Assembly (NCBI GenBank): GCA_964520905.1
Contig: CAZFQL010000016.1
Coordinates: forward strand, 37,117 to 101,116
DNA length: 64,000 nucleotides
Reading direction: 5' to 3'
Source of the DNA: JAGVIE01 sp964520905
GTDB lineage: Bacteria > Bacteroidota > Ignavibacteria > UBA10030 > SZUA-254
Position 1 is the stretch's first letter. Each line of letters opens with the position of its first letter. Position numbers and translations under genes: made by a program. This document shows, piece by piece, positions 1 to 8,424 of the stretch. A model generated the notes under the pieces. That model was not told the origin of the DNA. It searched no databases and saw only the letters and a list, made by a program, of their open reading frames with translations.

Positions 1-2
1 TC

Positions 3-1022
3 GCCGATTGGCCCCCCCATGATACTCAGCCGCCCTGGGGAGATGTGACATATTTGAAAATGTACGATCACCCGGATTTCAACTACATTGCATATAATAC
101 ACTCCGTATGTATGATGGCAGACTTGCACGTCCTGAAAATATTAACAGAGAACTATGGGAAAAGATTGCCGAGATTATACCTCATTACCAGCATACTTTT
201 GGAATTGATGGAGTAATGATAGATATGGGACATGCACTACCGATGGATCTAAAACACGATATGATAAAACGAGCACGTAATATTGATCCTGACTTTGCAT
301 TTTGGGATGAGAATTTTTCAGTAACCGAAAAAAGCGTTAAGGAAGGATACAATGCCGTCGTCGGCTATCAATGGAGCGATCAGCATCATCCGGATAAATT
401 CAAAAATATGCTTAAGCGTTTCACAACGGAAGGATTTGCGCTTCCGTTCTTCGCGACAGCCGAGAGTCATAACACTCCGAGAGCGGCGGCGCGAGAGGGT
501 GGAGTTTTGTATTCGAAGTACGCATGGGCGTTGAGTAATTTCATTCCTGCTGTTCCTTTTATTCATTCTGGATTTGAGCTTGGTGAGGAGTATCCTATCA
601 ATACCGGACTTGATTTCAAAAAAGAGGAACTGATTAGTTTACCGTCCGAGAAGCTTCCTCTGTTCAGTGAGTATGCGTACGATTGGCAGAATAAAAACCA
701 GATCATCGATTGGATTCAAAATGTTTCAGTCGTTAGAAAAAAGTATCATTCATTGATTATTTATTCTTCCATTGAGTCGTTTGTATGGATTGAAACGAAC
801 TCAAAGGATACGATAGCTTTCAAAAGGAAATCGGAGAGTGAGAAGCATCAGCTACTGGTGATAGCAAATTCGAATATGCTTGAGAAAGTAGATTTGGCTT
901 TGAAGGTAGATACAAATAAGAAAGTATTGGAAGATTTGCTCTCAGGAAAAGCATTCACAATTGAACATAATGTCCTCATCGGTAAAATGTTCCCCGGACA
1001 AGTTAGTGTTCTTCTAATATGA
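3..1022 (+). CDS. GH13-like alpha-amylase family protein, 5'-truncated
   Basis: The reading frame is open to the left edge, so the N-terminus lies outside the window; an internal GTG at 45 is not a convincing start. The visible part is the C-terminal half of a TIM-barrel glycosidase of the alpha-amylase (GH13) type. A region II-like segment GVMIDMGHALP keeps the nucleophile Asp, WDENF may hold the acid/base Glu, and AESHNTPR stands where the NHD of region IV is expected. A beta-sheet C-terminal domain follows. The Arg normally two residues before the nucleophile is Met here, and the region IV Asp is Asn, so activity cannot be assumed. Family membership is inferred from motif layout; substrate is unknown. 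Confidence 0.6.
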   Translation, partial: ADWPPHDTQPPWGDVTYLKMYDHPDFNYIAYNTLRMYDGRLARPENINRELWEKIAEIIPHYQHTFGIDGVMIDMGHALPMDLKHDMIKRARNIDPDFAFWDENFSVTEKSVKEGYNAVVGYQWSDQHHPDKFKNMLKRFTTEGFALPFFATAESHNTPRAAAREGGVLYSKYAWALSNFIPAVPFIHSGFELGEEYPINTGLDFKKEELISLPSEKLPLFSEYAYDWQNKNQIIDWIQNVSVVRKKYHSLIIYSSIESFVWIETNSKDTIAFKRKSESEKHQLLVIANSNMLEKVDLALKVDTNKKVLEDLLSGKAFTIEHNVLIGKMFPGQVSVLLI

Positions 1023-1078
1023 TAGATTCCAACACTGCATTACCTCCAACATTCCATTAATCCATTACTATAAAATAA

Positions 1079-1798
1079 ATGTGCGGCAGATTTACTATAA
1101 CAACGGACAGAGTAGAACTTGTCCTTGAACGATTCAAAGCTGAAGTAGCGCCCGGTTTTGATGGGTATAAACCCCGTTACAATGCCGCGCCGGGACAATC
1201 GGTTCCGGTTATCGTATCGAAAGATGGCAAGCGCTATCTTACGAATATGTTTTGGGGATTCATTACACCATGGGGAGAAAAAGATGACAGTTCAAACACT
1301 TCTCAGGCAAACATAAGAGATGATACAATCGAGAGAAATAGATTCTTCAGGGAAAGATTGCTAACCAACAGATGCATCTTCGTCGCAGATGGATTTTATG
1401 AGTGGAAGAAACCAAAGGGTTACGAGAGTCTTGTAAGGGGCGAGAAATTACCAAAAGGCGTTAAGAAAATACCTTATCGAATCACCATGAAAAATAAACA
1501 ACCATTTGCGCTTGCCGGTTTATGGCGTTCGATTGAAGTAGAGGAGAAAAAGATTGTAACTGCGGGTATCATCACCACAAGTCCGAGCGAATTAATGAAA
1601 CCAATTCATAATAGGATGCCGGTGATATTAAATGATAACGATTTAAAGCTCTGGCTTGAAACTGGTGTCAAAGATTTCGAAACACTCTATGATTTGTTGG
1701 ATCCATACCCGGGAAATGAGATGGACGCGTACATTGTATCGTATGCTGTAAATAACAGTAGGGATGATACACCGGCATGTATTGAGCCGGCAGAATAA
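1079..1798 (+). CDS. yedK: SRAP domain protein (YedK/HMCES family), abasic-site DNA-protein crosslinker
   Basis: 239 residues, the normal length for the SOS response-associated peptidase (SRAP) family. The protein begins MCGRF, which fixes the start: Cys2 becomes the N-terminal catalytic residue after Met removal and in this family forms a covalent crosslink with abasic sites in single-stranded DNA. Other family landmarks are visible: the WGFITPW strand, the N-A-R-like segment QANIRDDT, the FVADGFYEWKK strand with the conserved Glu, and the HNRMPVIL segment with the active-site His. It stands alone on the plus strand, and no SOS box was recognised. Confidence 0.93.
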   Translation: MCGRFTITTDRVELVLERFKAEVAPGFDGYKPRYNAAPGQSVPVIVSKDGKRYLTNMFWGFITPWGEKDDSSNTSQANIRDDTIERNRFFRERLLTNRCIFVADGFYEWKKPKGYESLVRGEKLPKGVKKIPYRITMKNKQPFALAGLWRSIEVEEKKIVTAGIITTSPSELMKPIHNRMPVILNDNDLKLWLETGVKDFETLYDLLDPYPGNEMDAYIVSYAVNNSRDDTPACIEPAE

Positions 1799-1801
1799 CT
1801 A

Positions 1802-1848
1802 TGTACGACCTACTTTCAGGTGTGGTTTGACTTTGAAAGTGAGTTACA
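1802..1848. repeat. imperfect palindromic repeat
   Basis: An imperfect inverted repeat: left arm 1802-1818 (ending ACTTTCA) pairs with right arm 1834-1848 (starting TGAAAGT). It lies just after the SRAP gene. Its arms resemble those of the larger palindrome at 51931-52002 (TGYRCGA..ACTTYC), suggesting one dispersed repeat family. It could also act as a terminator, but no T-run follows. Confidence 0.45.
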
Positions 1849-1957
1849 AATAGACCCGAGCTGTGATACAACATCGATTTTTGTCTCAGTGAGCAGACTA
1901 TTAGCGTTAATCTCGTAGCATTTCATCTTAAATTGATAGAAAGGATAGATATTCCTC

Positions 1958-1988
1958 TTGCTACTCCCAAATATTTTTCTTATATTTT
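1958..1988 (+). promoter_or_regulatory. putative promoter for tRNA-Lys/tRNA-Leu
   Basis: TTG at 1958-1960, a 20-nt spacer and TATATTTT at 1981-1988 approximate the Bacteroidetes promoter consensus (TTTG-N19/20-TAnnTTTG). It lies 37 nt before tRNA-Lys. Confidence 0.4.
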
Positions 1989-2025
1989 TAAGCCCAAATA
2001 AAGCTAAATGCTATTATTTGGTTAG

Positions 2026-2098
2026 GAACCCGTAGCTCAGCTGGTAGAGCATCGCCCTTTTAAGGCGAGGGCCGTTGGTTCGAATCCAACCGGGTTCA
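2026..2098 (+). tRNA. tRNA-Lys (anticodon TTT)
   Basis: 73 nt with all arms: acceptor GAACCCG/CGGGTTC, D-stem GCTC/GAGC, anticodon loop CTTTTAA with anticodon TTT at 2059-2061, and a GGTTCGAATCC T-arm. The discriminator is A. CCA is not encoded. It is probably cotranscribed with the tRNA-Leu 48 nt downstream. Confidence 0.97.
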
Positions 2099-2146
2099 CG
2101 ATAATCGCTTCATTTTTCATAAATAATTTGATTATTGCAATGTCCT

Positions 2147-2230
2147 GCGCGAGTGGTGGAACTGGCAGACACACCATCTTGAGGGGGTGGCGCCCGGAAG
2201 GGCATGCGAGTTCAAGTCTCGCCTCGCGCA
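2147..2230 (+). tRNA. tRNA-Leu (anticodon GAG)
   Basis: 84-nt class II tRNA. Acceptor GCGCGAG/CTCGCGC, D-arm with TGGCAGAC, anticodon GAG at 2181-2183 within stem CCATC/GGTGG, a long variable arm (GCCCGGAAGGGC), and T-arm GTTCAAGTC. The discriminator is A and CCA is not encoded. Confidence 0.97.
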
Positions 2231-2291
2231 CTGCAAATATCAAAAAATACTTGACTTTCTCCTTCTTCTTGCATATCTTCAATTAGTAATT

Positions 2292-2711
2292 ATGACTAAG
2301 AGGACATTACTTTACATATTTTTTGTTCTAATTTTATCAGGGATTCTTCTCGCCGATGTCATTAAATCCGGATTGATACAGGCATCGAGCGATGGTAATA
2401 ATGTTACCATCACGTGGGTAACTGAGAACGAGGCGAATGTTATCGGTTTTGAAGTTCTTAGAAGCACAAGTTACACAGGCGGATTTGTTGCGATTTCTGA
2501 TTTGATTACTCCGAAAGGTTCATCAACTTATGAGTTTGTCGATACGTGGGCATTCAGACGAACGACGACTGTTTATTATTACCGGATTAAAGTAAAATTT
2601 GCTGATAGCGAAAGCTACTTCCCGGCATTGAATGAAGCGCCTATTACAGTTTATCATAATGTATCCGGTGTTCGTCGTACATGGGGAAGCATCAAGGCGA
2701 TGTTTCGGTAA
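2292..2711 (+). CDS. small secreted protein, fibronectin type III-like
   Basis: 139 residues if started at ATG 2292; the open frame runs further upstream only through the tRNA-Leu gene, so that extension is rejected. A signal peptide is evident (MTKRTLLYIFFVLILSGILLA). The rest looks like a single Ig/FnIII-type beta-sandwich: VTITWVTENEANVIGFEVLRS, then a YYYRIKV strand. Domains of this type are commonly fused to T9SS sorting modules in this group of bacteria, but no sorting domain is present here. A terminator follows. Function unknown; probably exported. Confidence 0.65.
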   Translation: MTKRTLLYIFFVLILSGILLADVIKSGLIQASSDGNNVTITWVTENEANVIGFEVLRSTSYTGGFVAISDLITPKGSSTYEFVDTWAFRRTTTVYYYRIKVKFADSESYFPALNEAPITVYHNVSGVRRTWGSIKAMFR

Positions 2712-2742
2712 AAATATTTTTCATGAATATTATTTCATCTGA

Positions 2743-2772
2743 AGAGCGAAAAATTCAATCGCTCTTTTTTTA
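2743..2772 (+). terminator. Rho-independent terminator
   Basis: Stem AGAGCGA (2743-2749) with TCGCTCT (2759-2765), a 9-nt loop, then a run of T from 2766. It ends the tRNA/secreted-protein unit and lies 20 nt before maf. Confidence 0.85.
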
Positions 2773-2791
2773 TTTACTCAATTACTAAACA

Positions 2792-3385
2792 ATGATTGTT
2801 AAGAAAAAAATAATCCTCGCTTCCCGTTCCCCGCGCAGGCAAATTCTGCTGCGGCAAATCGGTTTGGAATTTATTGTTCAGGAGAGTGGAGTCGATGAGG
2901 ATTTCGAGCACATCCAGGCTCCGCTCGATCATGTGAAGATACTTTCTCACCGAAAAGCTGTTGAAGTCGGGAAAAATATTGGGAATGGTTTTGTTATCGG
3001 CGCAGATACGATTGTCGTGCTTGATGGAAAGATATTGGGAAAACCAGCCGACGAAAAAGACGCCATTACCATGCTTCATACACTAAGCGGAAGAACACAC
3101 AAGGTATTTACCGGGTTTACGATACTGGATAGACCATCGAACGCGGCATTGACAGATTATGCAGTTACAGATGTTACGTTTCGACGATTGACTAACGACG
3201 AAATTGAAGAATACGTCCTATCGGGATCACCCATGGATAAAGCCGGCGCTTATGGAATACAAGATGATTACGGGGCAGTCTTTGTTGAAAAAATCGATGG
3301 ATGTTTTTATAATGTAGTTGGATTTCCATTGGCAAAGTTTTATCTTGCTATGCAACAATTTCAAGAATCATTAAGAGTTATGTAA
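2792..3385 (+). CDS. maf: Maf-like nucleoside triphosphate pyrophosphatase
   Basis: 197 residues, typical Maf length. The N-terminal signature ASRSPRRQILL is present, followed by the E-S-G-V-D-E segment and the catalytic GADTIVVLDGKILGKP strand. Maf proteins hydrolyse non-canonical or modified nucleoside triphosphates (dTTP/UTP or m5UTP-type, depending on the subfamily) to monophosphate and pyrophosphate in the cytoplasm. The start follows a terminator directly, and no clear Shine-Dalgarno is seen. The gene is followed after 9 nt by the B12-binding protein, so the two probably share a transcript. Confidence 0.93.
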   Translation: MIVKKKIILASRSPRRQILLRQIGLEFIVQESGVDEDFEHIQAPLDHVKILSHRKAVEVGKNIGNGFVIGADTIVVLDGKILGKPADEKDAITMLHTLSGRTHKVFTGFTILDRPSNAALTDYAVTDVTFRRLTNDEIEEYVLSGSPMDKAGAYGIQDDYGAVFVEKIDGCFYNVVGFPLAKFYLAMQQFQESLRVM

Positions 3386-3394
3386 GGAACTGCT

Positions 3395-3802
3395 ATGGAC
3401 AGAAAAATCAGAGTATTAGTTGCAAAAGTCGGACTTGACGGTCACGATCGTGGTGCAAAAGTCATTGCCGCCGCCCTTAGGGATTCTGGTATGGAAGTAA
3501 TTTATACAGGTCTCCGGAAGACACCGGAGATGGTTGTTGAAGCGGCTCTTCAAGAGGATGTCAATGCAATAGGTGTCAGCATATTAAGCGGCGCACATAT
3601 GACGATATTCCCTCGCATACTCGATTTAATGAAAGATAAGGGACTTAAAGATGTATTACTCTTCGGAGGTGGAATAATACCGGATCAGGATATCCAAGTA
3701 TTAAAGAAAAAAGGAGTCGGAGAATTATTCACACCTGGCGCATCGACAATAGACATCGTTGCATACGTAAAGAATTGGGTGACAATGAATATTCGGGATT
3801 AA
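3395..3802 (+). CDS. stand-alone cobalamin-binding domain protein (methylmalonyl-CoA mutase C-terminal type)
   Basis: 135 residues, just the B12-binding domain found at the C-terminus of methylmalonyl-CoA mutase. The base-off/His-on signature D-x-H-x-x-G is visible as DGHDRG near residues 15-20, followed by the SGAH loop and the GGGIIPDQD segment that surround the nucleotide tail of the cofactor. As a separate polypeptide it is normally the small subunit of a two-subunit mutase, whose catalytic subunit is not in this window. It lies 9 nt after maf and is convergent with the polymerase gene. The acyl-CoA substrate cannot be read from this subunit alone. Confidence 0.85.
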   Translation: MDRKIRVLVAKVGLDGHDRGAKVIAAALRDSGMEVIYTGLRKTPEMVVEAALQEDVNAIGVSILSGAHMTIFPRILDLMKDKGLKDVLLFGGGIIPDQDIQVLKKKGVGELFTPGASTIDIVAYVKNWVTMNIRD

Positions 3803-3812
3803 AATTTATAAC

Positions 3813-6188
3813 TTAACTCTCCTCATCAAGCCAGATTTTCGGCTCGACTTGTATTTGTTCTGTTTCTTCGTCGATGTCTTTTGGTTCTTCTTCTATCTGA
3901 GTTGTTTGGATTTGTATGCCTTCAGGTGAGAATCCGAAAAGGTCATCAATAGAAAACAATGCGTGATAATCTTGTTCAGAAAATAGTAATGCAAATCTTT
4001 TAGCAAATTCTTCTAATCGTTTCAGGTAATAGCCGACATTCTCATCCCGGAAATTTTTATCCCAGTCAATGGCGGGTTTATAGTTATCAAATCCTTTGAT
4101 GTTTGTATCATCACCTGTAATGTAATACGATAATTTGTCTCCTTGTTTCCAATTCATCCCCGAGTTGATTGCTACTTCATAGCTTACCGCGCGATACCGA
4201 TCACCCCGATTAACGGATTGTGTGTAATCATCGTAGGTATCTCGGAGAATTTCTGTGCGGGCAAAATCCTGGATGCTCAGTTTGCGCTCGACAATTGCTT
4301 TCCTGCAGTCGATGTAATTATCGTGGACAGCGGTAAAATTTAGATTCATTATGGCTGAAATGCACTGCGTAATGATTTCGCGGCCGAATCTCTCGATATT
4401 TCTCGGTATAAGGGATGACCCTTTTATTGTCACCTTACCGTCATATCCTAAAAGCACGTAGTTATTCTTTTTATAACTCAGCATTCTTTTATATCTATCA
4501 TTCATCTGCAAAATTATTCCCGAAGGAAGACATCTGGAAATATTCTTTAACAATTCCTTTTCCTTTGTTTCACTATTGACAGCTACAGGAGGGACAAAAC
4601 ATATACTGTTGGAATCAATCTCGATCACTTTGCCATTCAAAGAGGTTATTGCAGACATAAGTTGACGAAGCATATCTTGCCTTGCCTCTCCAATAGTCCG
4701 TGCGGCTTTGTAATCGTTAAAAAGTGCACGGCTGTTCCCAATATATGCATAGAATGAATTTATCAAGACCTTAAGCCCTATTTCAGTTGCTTCACGAGAG
4801 GAATTAGAATACGCGTTGCTTGATGTTGTTACTTCTCTTTTTAGATCACTTAGATGATCCGTTAAACCGTTCAATATTTTCGGGAATGCACCGAGTGTGT
4901 CATTCTTCAGTACAATATTATGTGCTAATATGATTGATGGGTAGATTGATTCTATATCGAGATCGATTATCGGTCCAAGTAGACCTCTGTAAAATATTTC
5001 TGAACCCCCAATCTGAGGTTGAGATCCGATTTCCGGACGGGGAATAGAATGCTTTTGCCGGATATATTCACGGAGTAATAAAGATTCTATTTTTGTGTAA
5101 GAATTCAGACGTGTAACGGTCGCATAATTAAACGGCAACATTTGAGTTTGGTGGAAATAAGCCGGTGATAGATAATCACTGAGTATGCGGATCTCGCGTA
5201 CATCATCGATACAAGATTGGACAAGATTATCGGGTTCGTTGTCCCAGTACCAGCTTACACGATCCGGTGAGATATATAAGCGATCGACTTTTGAAATACC
5301 GAAATGTTTTGCTGCATGTTCTAGATTATAATTGTCTAATTCGTGTTTCGTTGAATCGTACGATTGTAATAATGTGGCAGTATCGATAACGTGTCTGCCA
5401 ACGATCTCATATGGAACGTAATCTGCCGCTCGTTCTCCATATACGGGACGCGCCTCAGAGTGACGAGGAATTACGCCGTCTCTACCAATATTGAATTCCA
5501 AGCCGTAATTGTCACATCTTGTCATCAAATAGTGAATATGTTTATCGATGCTATTATGTCCTTCAATAACGTCCGCATCTTTTTCCTGCAATACTTTAAT
5601 CAGATCGAGAAGCATTTCTTTCTCTGATTTTCTCTTTCCAGTAATCTGATATTCCCATCCATGATTATCGGACAATGCAATTGCAACGATGCGATCTTCC
5701 TCGCGGTTTGGATTGCTGATTTTGAAACCGTGCTTTACATAGGTTTTAATGCTAAGCTGAATTCGGTGCAGTTCGTCGAACTTCATTCCTTTGAAAAGTG
5801 TACGGCCGCTTTGCTTCAAGAACTGGGCAACCGGATCGGTGCGGACACGAAGAACCGGCATCTCGGTATATGAATCTATTTTCTGCGGCGCGTTTTCATT
5901 ATAACGCTCCAAACAATGACGGATTGCATCCCACATATCCAACCAACCGTTAAATACGCATAGATAACGGTAGTAGTTCTCTCCTGTGAGTTCCTTAATC
6001 CAATGCTTCTTTGGGTAATCGCTTATGTACTTCTGATTCGATAGAAAGAAAAAAGGGAAAAACTCTATTTCATTAGAGATAATTCCCTCTGGATTTCTGA
6101 TGAACATTTTTACCGTGCGTTCGCTCGCTGGATGTACGGCTACAATTTTTTCTTCTTGATTAGCACCGTATATTAGTTGGTTCATCAC
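3813..6188 (-). CDS. family-B DNA polymerase-like protein with degenerate exonuclease and polymerase motifs
   Basis: 791 residues, complete family-B polymerase layout (COG0417 type): N-terminal domain, 3'-5' exonuclease (about 135-340), palm/fingers (about 400-600) and thumb, with an acidic C-terminal tail. Catalytic residues are changed. Exo I, normally LDIET, reads LSIKT (146-148). Exo II, normally GHN-x4-D, reads GHNSIDKH with His217 in the Asp position. Exo III has lost its Tyr (Ser325) but keeps Asp328/329. In the polymerase, motif A DIESIYPSI keeps Asp411 and motif B keeps Lys473, but NSFYG is NSFYA. Motif C DTD is DSN (525-527), losing the metal-binding second Asp. The frame is full length with no stops, so this looks like a maintained inactive polymerase rather than a pseudogene; that reading is inference. 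Confidence 0.85.
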   Translation of the reverse strand: MMNQLIYGANQEEKIVAVHPASERTVKMFIRNPEGIISNEIEFFPFFFLSNQKYISDYPKKHWIKELTGENYYRYLCVFNGWLDMWDAIRHCLERYNENAPQKIDSYTEMPVLRVRTDPVAQFLKQSGRTLFKGMKFDELHRIQLSIKTYVKHGFKISNPNREEDRIVAIALSDNHGWEYQITGKRKSEKEMLLDLIKVLQEKDADVIEGHNSIDKHIHYLMTRCDNYGLEFNIGRDGVIPRHSEARPVYGERAADYVPYEIVGRHVIDTATLLQSYDSTKHELDNYNLEHAAKHFGISKVDRLYISPDRVSWYWDNEPDNLVQSCIDDVREIRILSDYLSPAYFHQTQMLPFNYATVTRLNSYTKIESLLLREYIRQKHSIPRPEIGSQPQIGGSEIFYRGLLGPIIDLDIESIYPSIILAHNIVLKNDTLGAFPKILNGLTDHLSDLKREVTTSSNAYSNSSREATEIGLKVLINSFYAYIGNSRALFNDYKAARTIGEARQDMLRQLMSAITSLNGKVIEIDSNSICFVPPVAVNSETKEKELLKNISRCLPSGIILQMNDRYKRMLSYKKNNYVLLGYDGKVTIKGSSLIPRNIERFGREIITQCISAIMNLNFTAVHDNYIDCRKAIVERKLSIQDFARTEILRDTYDDYTQSVNRGDRYRAVSYEVAINSGMNWKQGDKLSYYITGDDTNIKGFDNYKPAIDWDKNFRDENVGYYLKRLEEFAKRFALLFSEQDYHALFSIDDLFGFSPEGIQIQTTQIEEEPKDIDEETEQIQVEPKIWLDEES

Positions 6189-6197
6189 ATTGTAATA

Positions 6198-6959
6198 TCA
6201 CTTTTTTCTTGCACGCTCTAGGAACGGCTCAATAATGTCCATAGGCAAGGGGAATATGATCGTAGAATTTTTATCAGCGCCGATTTCAGTGAGAGTCTGC
6301 AAATATCTTAATTGTAATGCAATAGGTGTTTCACTGATGATCCTCGCAGCATCTGAAAGTTTTTGGCTTGCTTGAAATTCGCCTTCAGCATGAACAACTT
6401 TTGCCCTGCGTTCACGCTCGGCTTCTGCCTGCTTTGCCATTGCGCGCTGCATTTCAATCGGAAGATCTATTTGCTTGACTTCAACATTGGATACTTTAAT
6501 ACCCCACGGTTCGGTGTGTTCATCGATAATTTGTTGAAGCATACGATTTATTTTATCACGCTGTGCGAGAAGCTCATCAAGCTCTGATTGTCCTAAAATG
6601 CTCCTGAGGGTCGTTTGTGAAAGCTGCGAGGTAGCAAACAGGAAGTTCTCGACTTCCACTATGGCTTTTTCCGGTTGCACGACGCGGAAATACAAAACCG
6701 CATTAACCTTTATTGAAACGTTATCTTTAGTAATAACGTCTTGTGGTGGAACATCTAAAACAACAGTCCGCAAACTTACTTTCACCATACGATCGACAAG
6801 CGGGATAAGGAAGATGATACCCGGACCTTTAGTAGCAATAAGTCTGCCTAATCGAAATATCACTCCGCGTTCATATTCACGCAAAACTCGGATTGCGTTT
6901 GAGAGAATGATGATACCAAATATTATTACCATTGTAAAAAATATCGATACAGTTTCCAT
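6198..6959 (-). CDS. slipin (stomatin/prohibitin family) membrane protein
   Basis: 253 residues. Start ATG at 6959 is chosen because GGAGG sits just upstream of it; a TTG at 6971 would lie over that ribosome-binding site. An N-terminal membrane segment (VSIFFTMVIIFGIIILS) is followed by the SPFH/band-7 domain: REYERGVIFRLGRL, KGPGIIFLIPLVDR and a coiled-coil with EAERERRAKV. Bacterial slipins scaffold membrane microdomains and are typically encoded beside an NfeD protease. Here the nfeD-type gene lies immediately upstream on the same strand, 18 nt away, so the two form an operon. Confidence 0.93.
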   Translation of the reverse strand: METVSIFFTMVIIFGIIILSNAIRVLREYERGVIFRLGRLIATKGPGIIFLIPLVDRMVKVSLRTVVLDVPPQDVITKDNVSIKVNAVLYFRVVQPEKAIVEVENFLFATSQLSQTTLRSILGQSELDELLAQRDKINRMLQQIIDEHTEPWGIKVSNVEVKQIDLPIEMQRAMAKQAEAERERRAKVVHAEGEFQASQKLSDAARIISETPIALQLRYLQTLTEIGADKNSTIIFPLPMDIIEPFLERARKK

Positions 6960-6977
6960 GGATTCCTCCAAATTGGT

Positions 6978-8291
6978 TTATGATTCTGATTTTCTGACTT
7001 TTAATTTAAGATTAACAATCGATTCAACTTTAACTTTTACGCCTTTCTTTAGGTTTCCATCAAGACTTGTCGCATTCCAGGTCTCTCCATGTACTTTTAC
7101 TGTTCCCTCTGGGCGGAGGTCTTGACTAACCTCACCGATTTCACCGATGATTCCTTGCACACCTGTTGTCGGCTTGCGTTTTTGCGCTTTAATTCCCATA
7201 CCGATAGCAAATGCGAAGAATGCAACTGTTATCAATATAGTTATTGCGATAACTTCCCATGATATGAAAACAAACTCTAACATCGAATCAGTTTGAATTA
7301 GCATAATCGACCCCAAAGCTAAGGAAATAACACCGCCTATGGTTAAAAGTCCATGGCTTACGATTTTAATTTCCAAAAGAAAGAGAACAATTGCAAATAG
7401 AATCAAAGCCAAGCCGGCATAGTTAATCGGTAGGGTATGCATTGAATAAAATGCAAGTACGAGACAGATAAATCCGACAATACCGGGAAGAATAGCTCCG
7501 GGATTATATAGTTCGAACATCAATCCATAAATACCAAGCATCATTAGGATATATGCAATATTTGGATCACTAAGGATACCGAGAATTTTTTGCTGGAATG
7601 TTTTTTCTATGTTTGTAATATTCGCATCTTTAGTATGAAGAATTCGTTTCCCTGAAGCTGTTTCGATTTCTCGATTGTCTATTATCTCAAGCAAAGATTT
7701 TAAGTTAGTTGCAATTGTATCTATAACATTTTCTTTGAGCGCTTCAGTTTCGGTGATGGATATACTTTTGCGGACTGCATCTTCAGCCCACCGGATGTTA
7801 CGATGACGCTTCTCGCTGATTGTACGTATGAAAGCGGCGGCGTCATTGGTCGCTTTTTCCAGCATGATAGAATCTTTTTGTTCGCCGATTGTAACTGGAT
7901 GAGCGGCGCCGATATTTGTCCCGGGTGACATCACTGCTATATGAGCCGCAAGTGTGATAAAAACTCCAGCCGATGCTGCTTGCGAACCAGCGGGTGAGAC
8001 ATAGACAATAATCGGTATGGGAGAATTCAAAAATTCCGAAACGATTACACGAGTTGATTTCAATAATCCGCCCGGTGTATTAAGTGAAACGACAAGACAT
8101 TGTGCGTTTGCTTCCTCAGCTTTTTTAATGCTTTCATGGATGAAATCCGATGAAGCCGGGTTTATAGCGCCATCAATTGAAATAACGTAAACGATGTTAC
8201 TCTGTGCGTTGATATTAGATGGAGCGAGGAAAAGAAAAAGAATAACCCGGAGGTGAAAATATTTTCGAATTTGTTTTGAGAAGAAGAGCAT
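6978..8291 (-). CDS. nfeD: NfeD-family membrane serine protease (ClpP-like domain plus NfeD C-terminal domain)
   Basis: 437 residues, the long (1510-N type) form. A signal peptide (LRVILFLFLAPSNINAQ) precedes a ClpP/SppA-like protease domain with YVISIDGAINPASSDFI, the GG loop (LNTPGGLL) and the probable nucleophile Ser in GSQAASAGVFI. The general-base Lys is likely in DAVRKSIS. Then come about four hydrophobic segments (from about 235 to 355) and a C-terminal OB-fold NfeDC domain (GIIGEIGEVSQDL...VKVHGETWNA). Known members cleave the C-terminus of stomatin-like partners; the partner slipin follows 18 nt downstream. The start has no strong Shine-Dalgarno. Confidence 0.93.
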   Translation of the reverse strand: MLFFSKQIRKYFHLRVILFLFLAPSNINAQSNIVYVISIDGAINPASSDFIHESIKKAEEANAQCLVVSLNTPGGLLKSTRVIVSEFLNSPIPIIVYVSPAGSQAASAGVFITLAAHIAVMSPGTNIGAAHPVTIGEQKDSIMLEKATNDAAAFIRTISEKRHRNIRWAEDAVRKSISITETEALKENVIDTIATNLKSLLEIIDNREIETASGKRILHTKDANITNIEKTFQQKILGILSDPNIAYILMMLGIYGLMFELYNPGAILPGIVGFICLVLAFYSMHTLPINYAGLALILFAIVLFLLEIKIVSHGLLTIGGVISLALGSIMLIQTDSMLEFVFISWEVIAITILITVAFFAFAIGMGIKAQKRKPTTGVQGIIGEIGEVSQDLRPEGTVKVHGETWNATSLDGNLKKGVKVKVESIVNLKLKVRKSES

Positions 8292-8424
8292 AAAAATAAT
8301 AGCTTTATTCGATCTCAGTAAAAGGTATGTAATAATATTTCGGTTTCATTGTACACGTAACGAGTGTTTTGTTGAGAAACCGGATACTGCATTTAAGTAC
8401 AATTTAATAAAAAGCATAATTACA

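Noticed and set aside
318..566. Open frames on the opposite strand of the GH13-like gene
   Set aside because: Shadows of the coding frame with Arg/Ser-rich composition and no family features.
2187..2291. Upstream extension of the small secreted protein through tRNA-Leu
   Set aside because: The open frame crosses the tRNA gene; the signal peptide begins at ATG 2292.
6960..6971. TTG start for slipin at 6971
   Set aside because: It would place the start over the GGAGG that serves the ATG at 6959.
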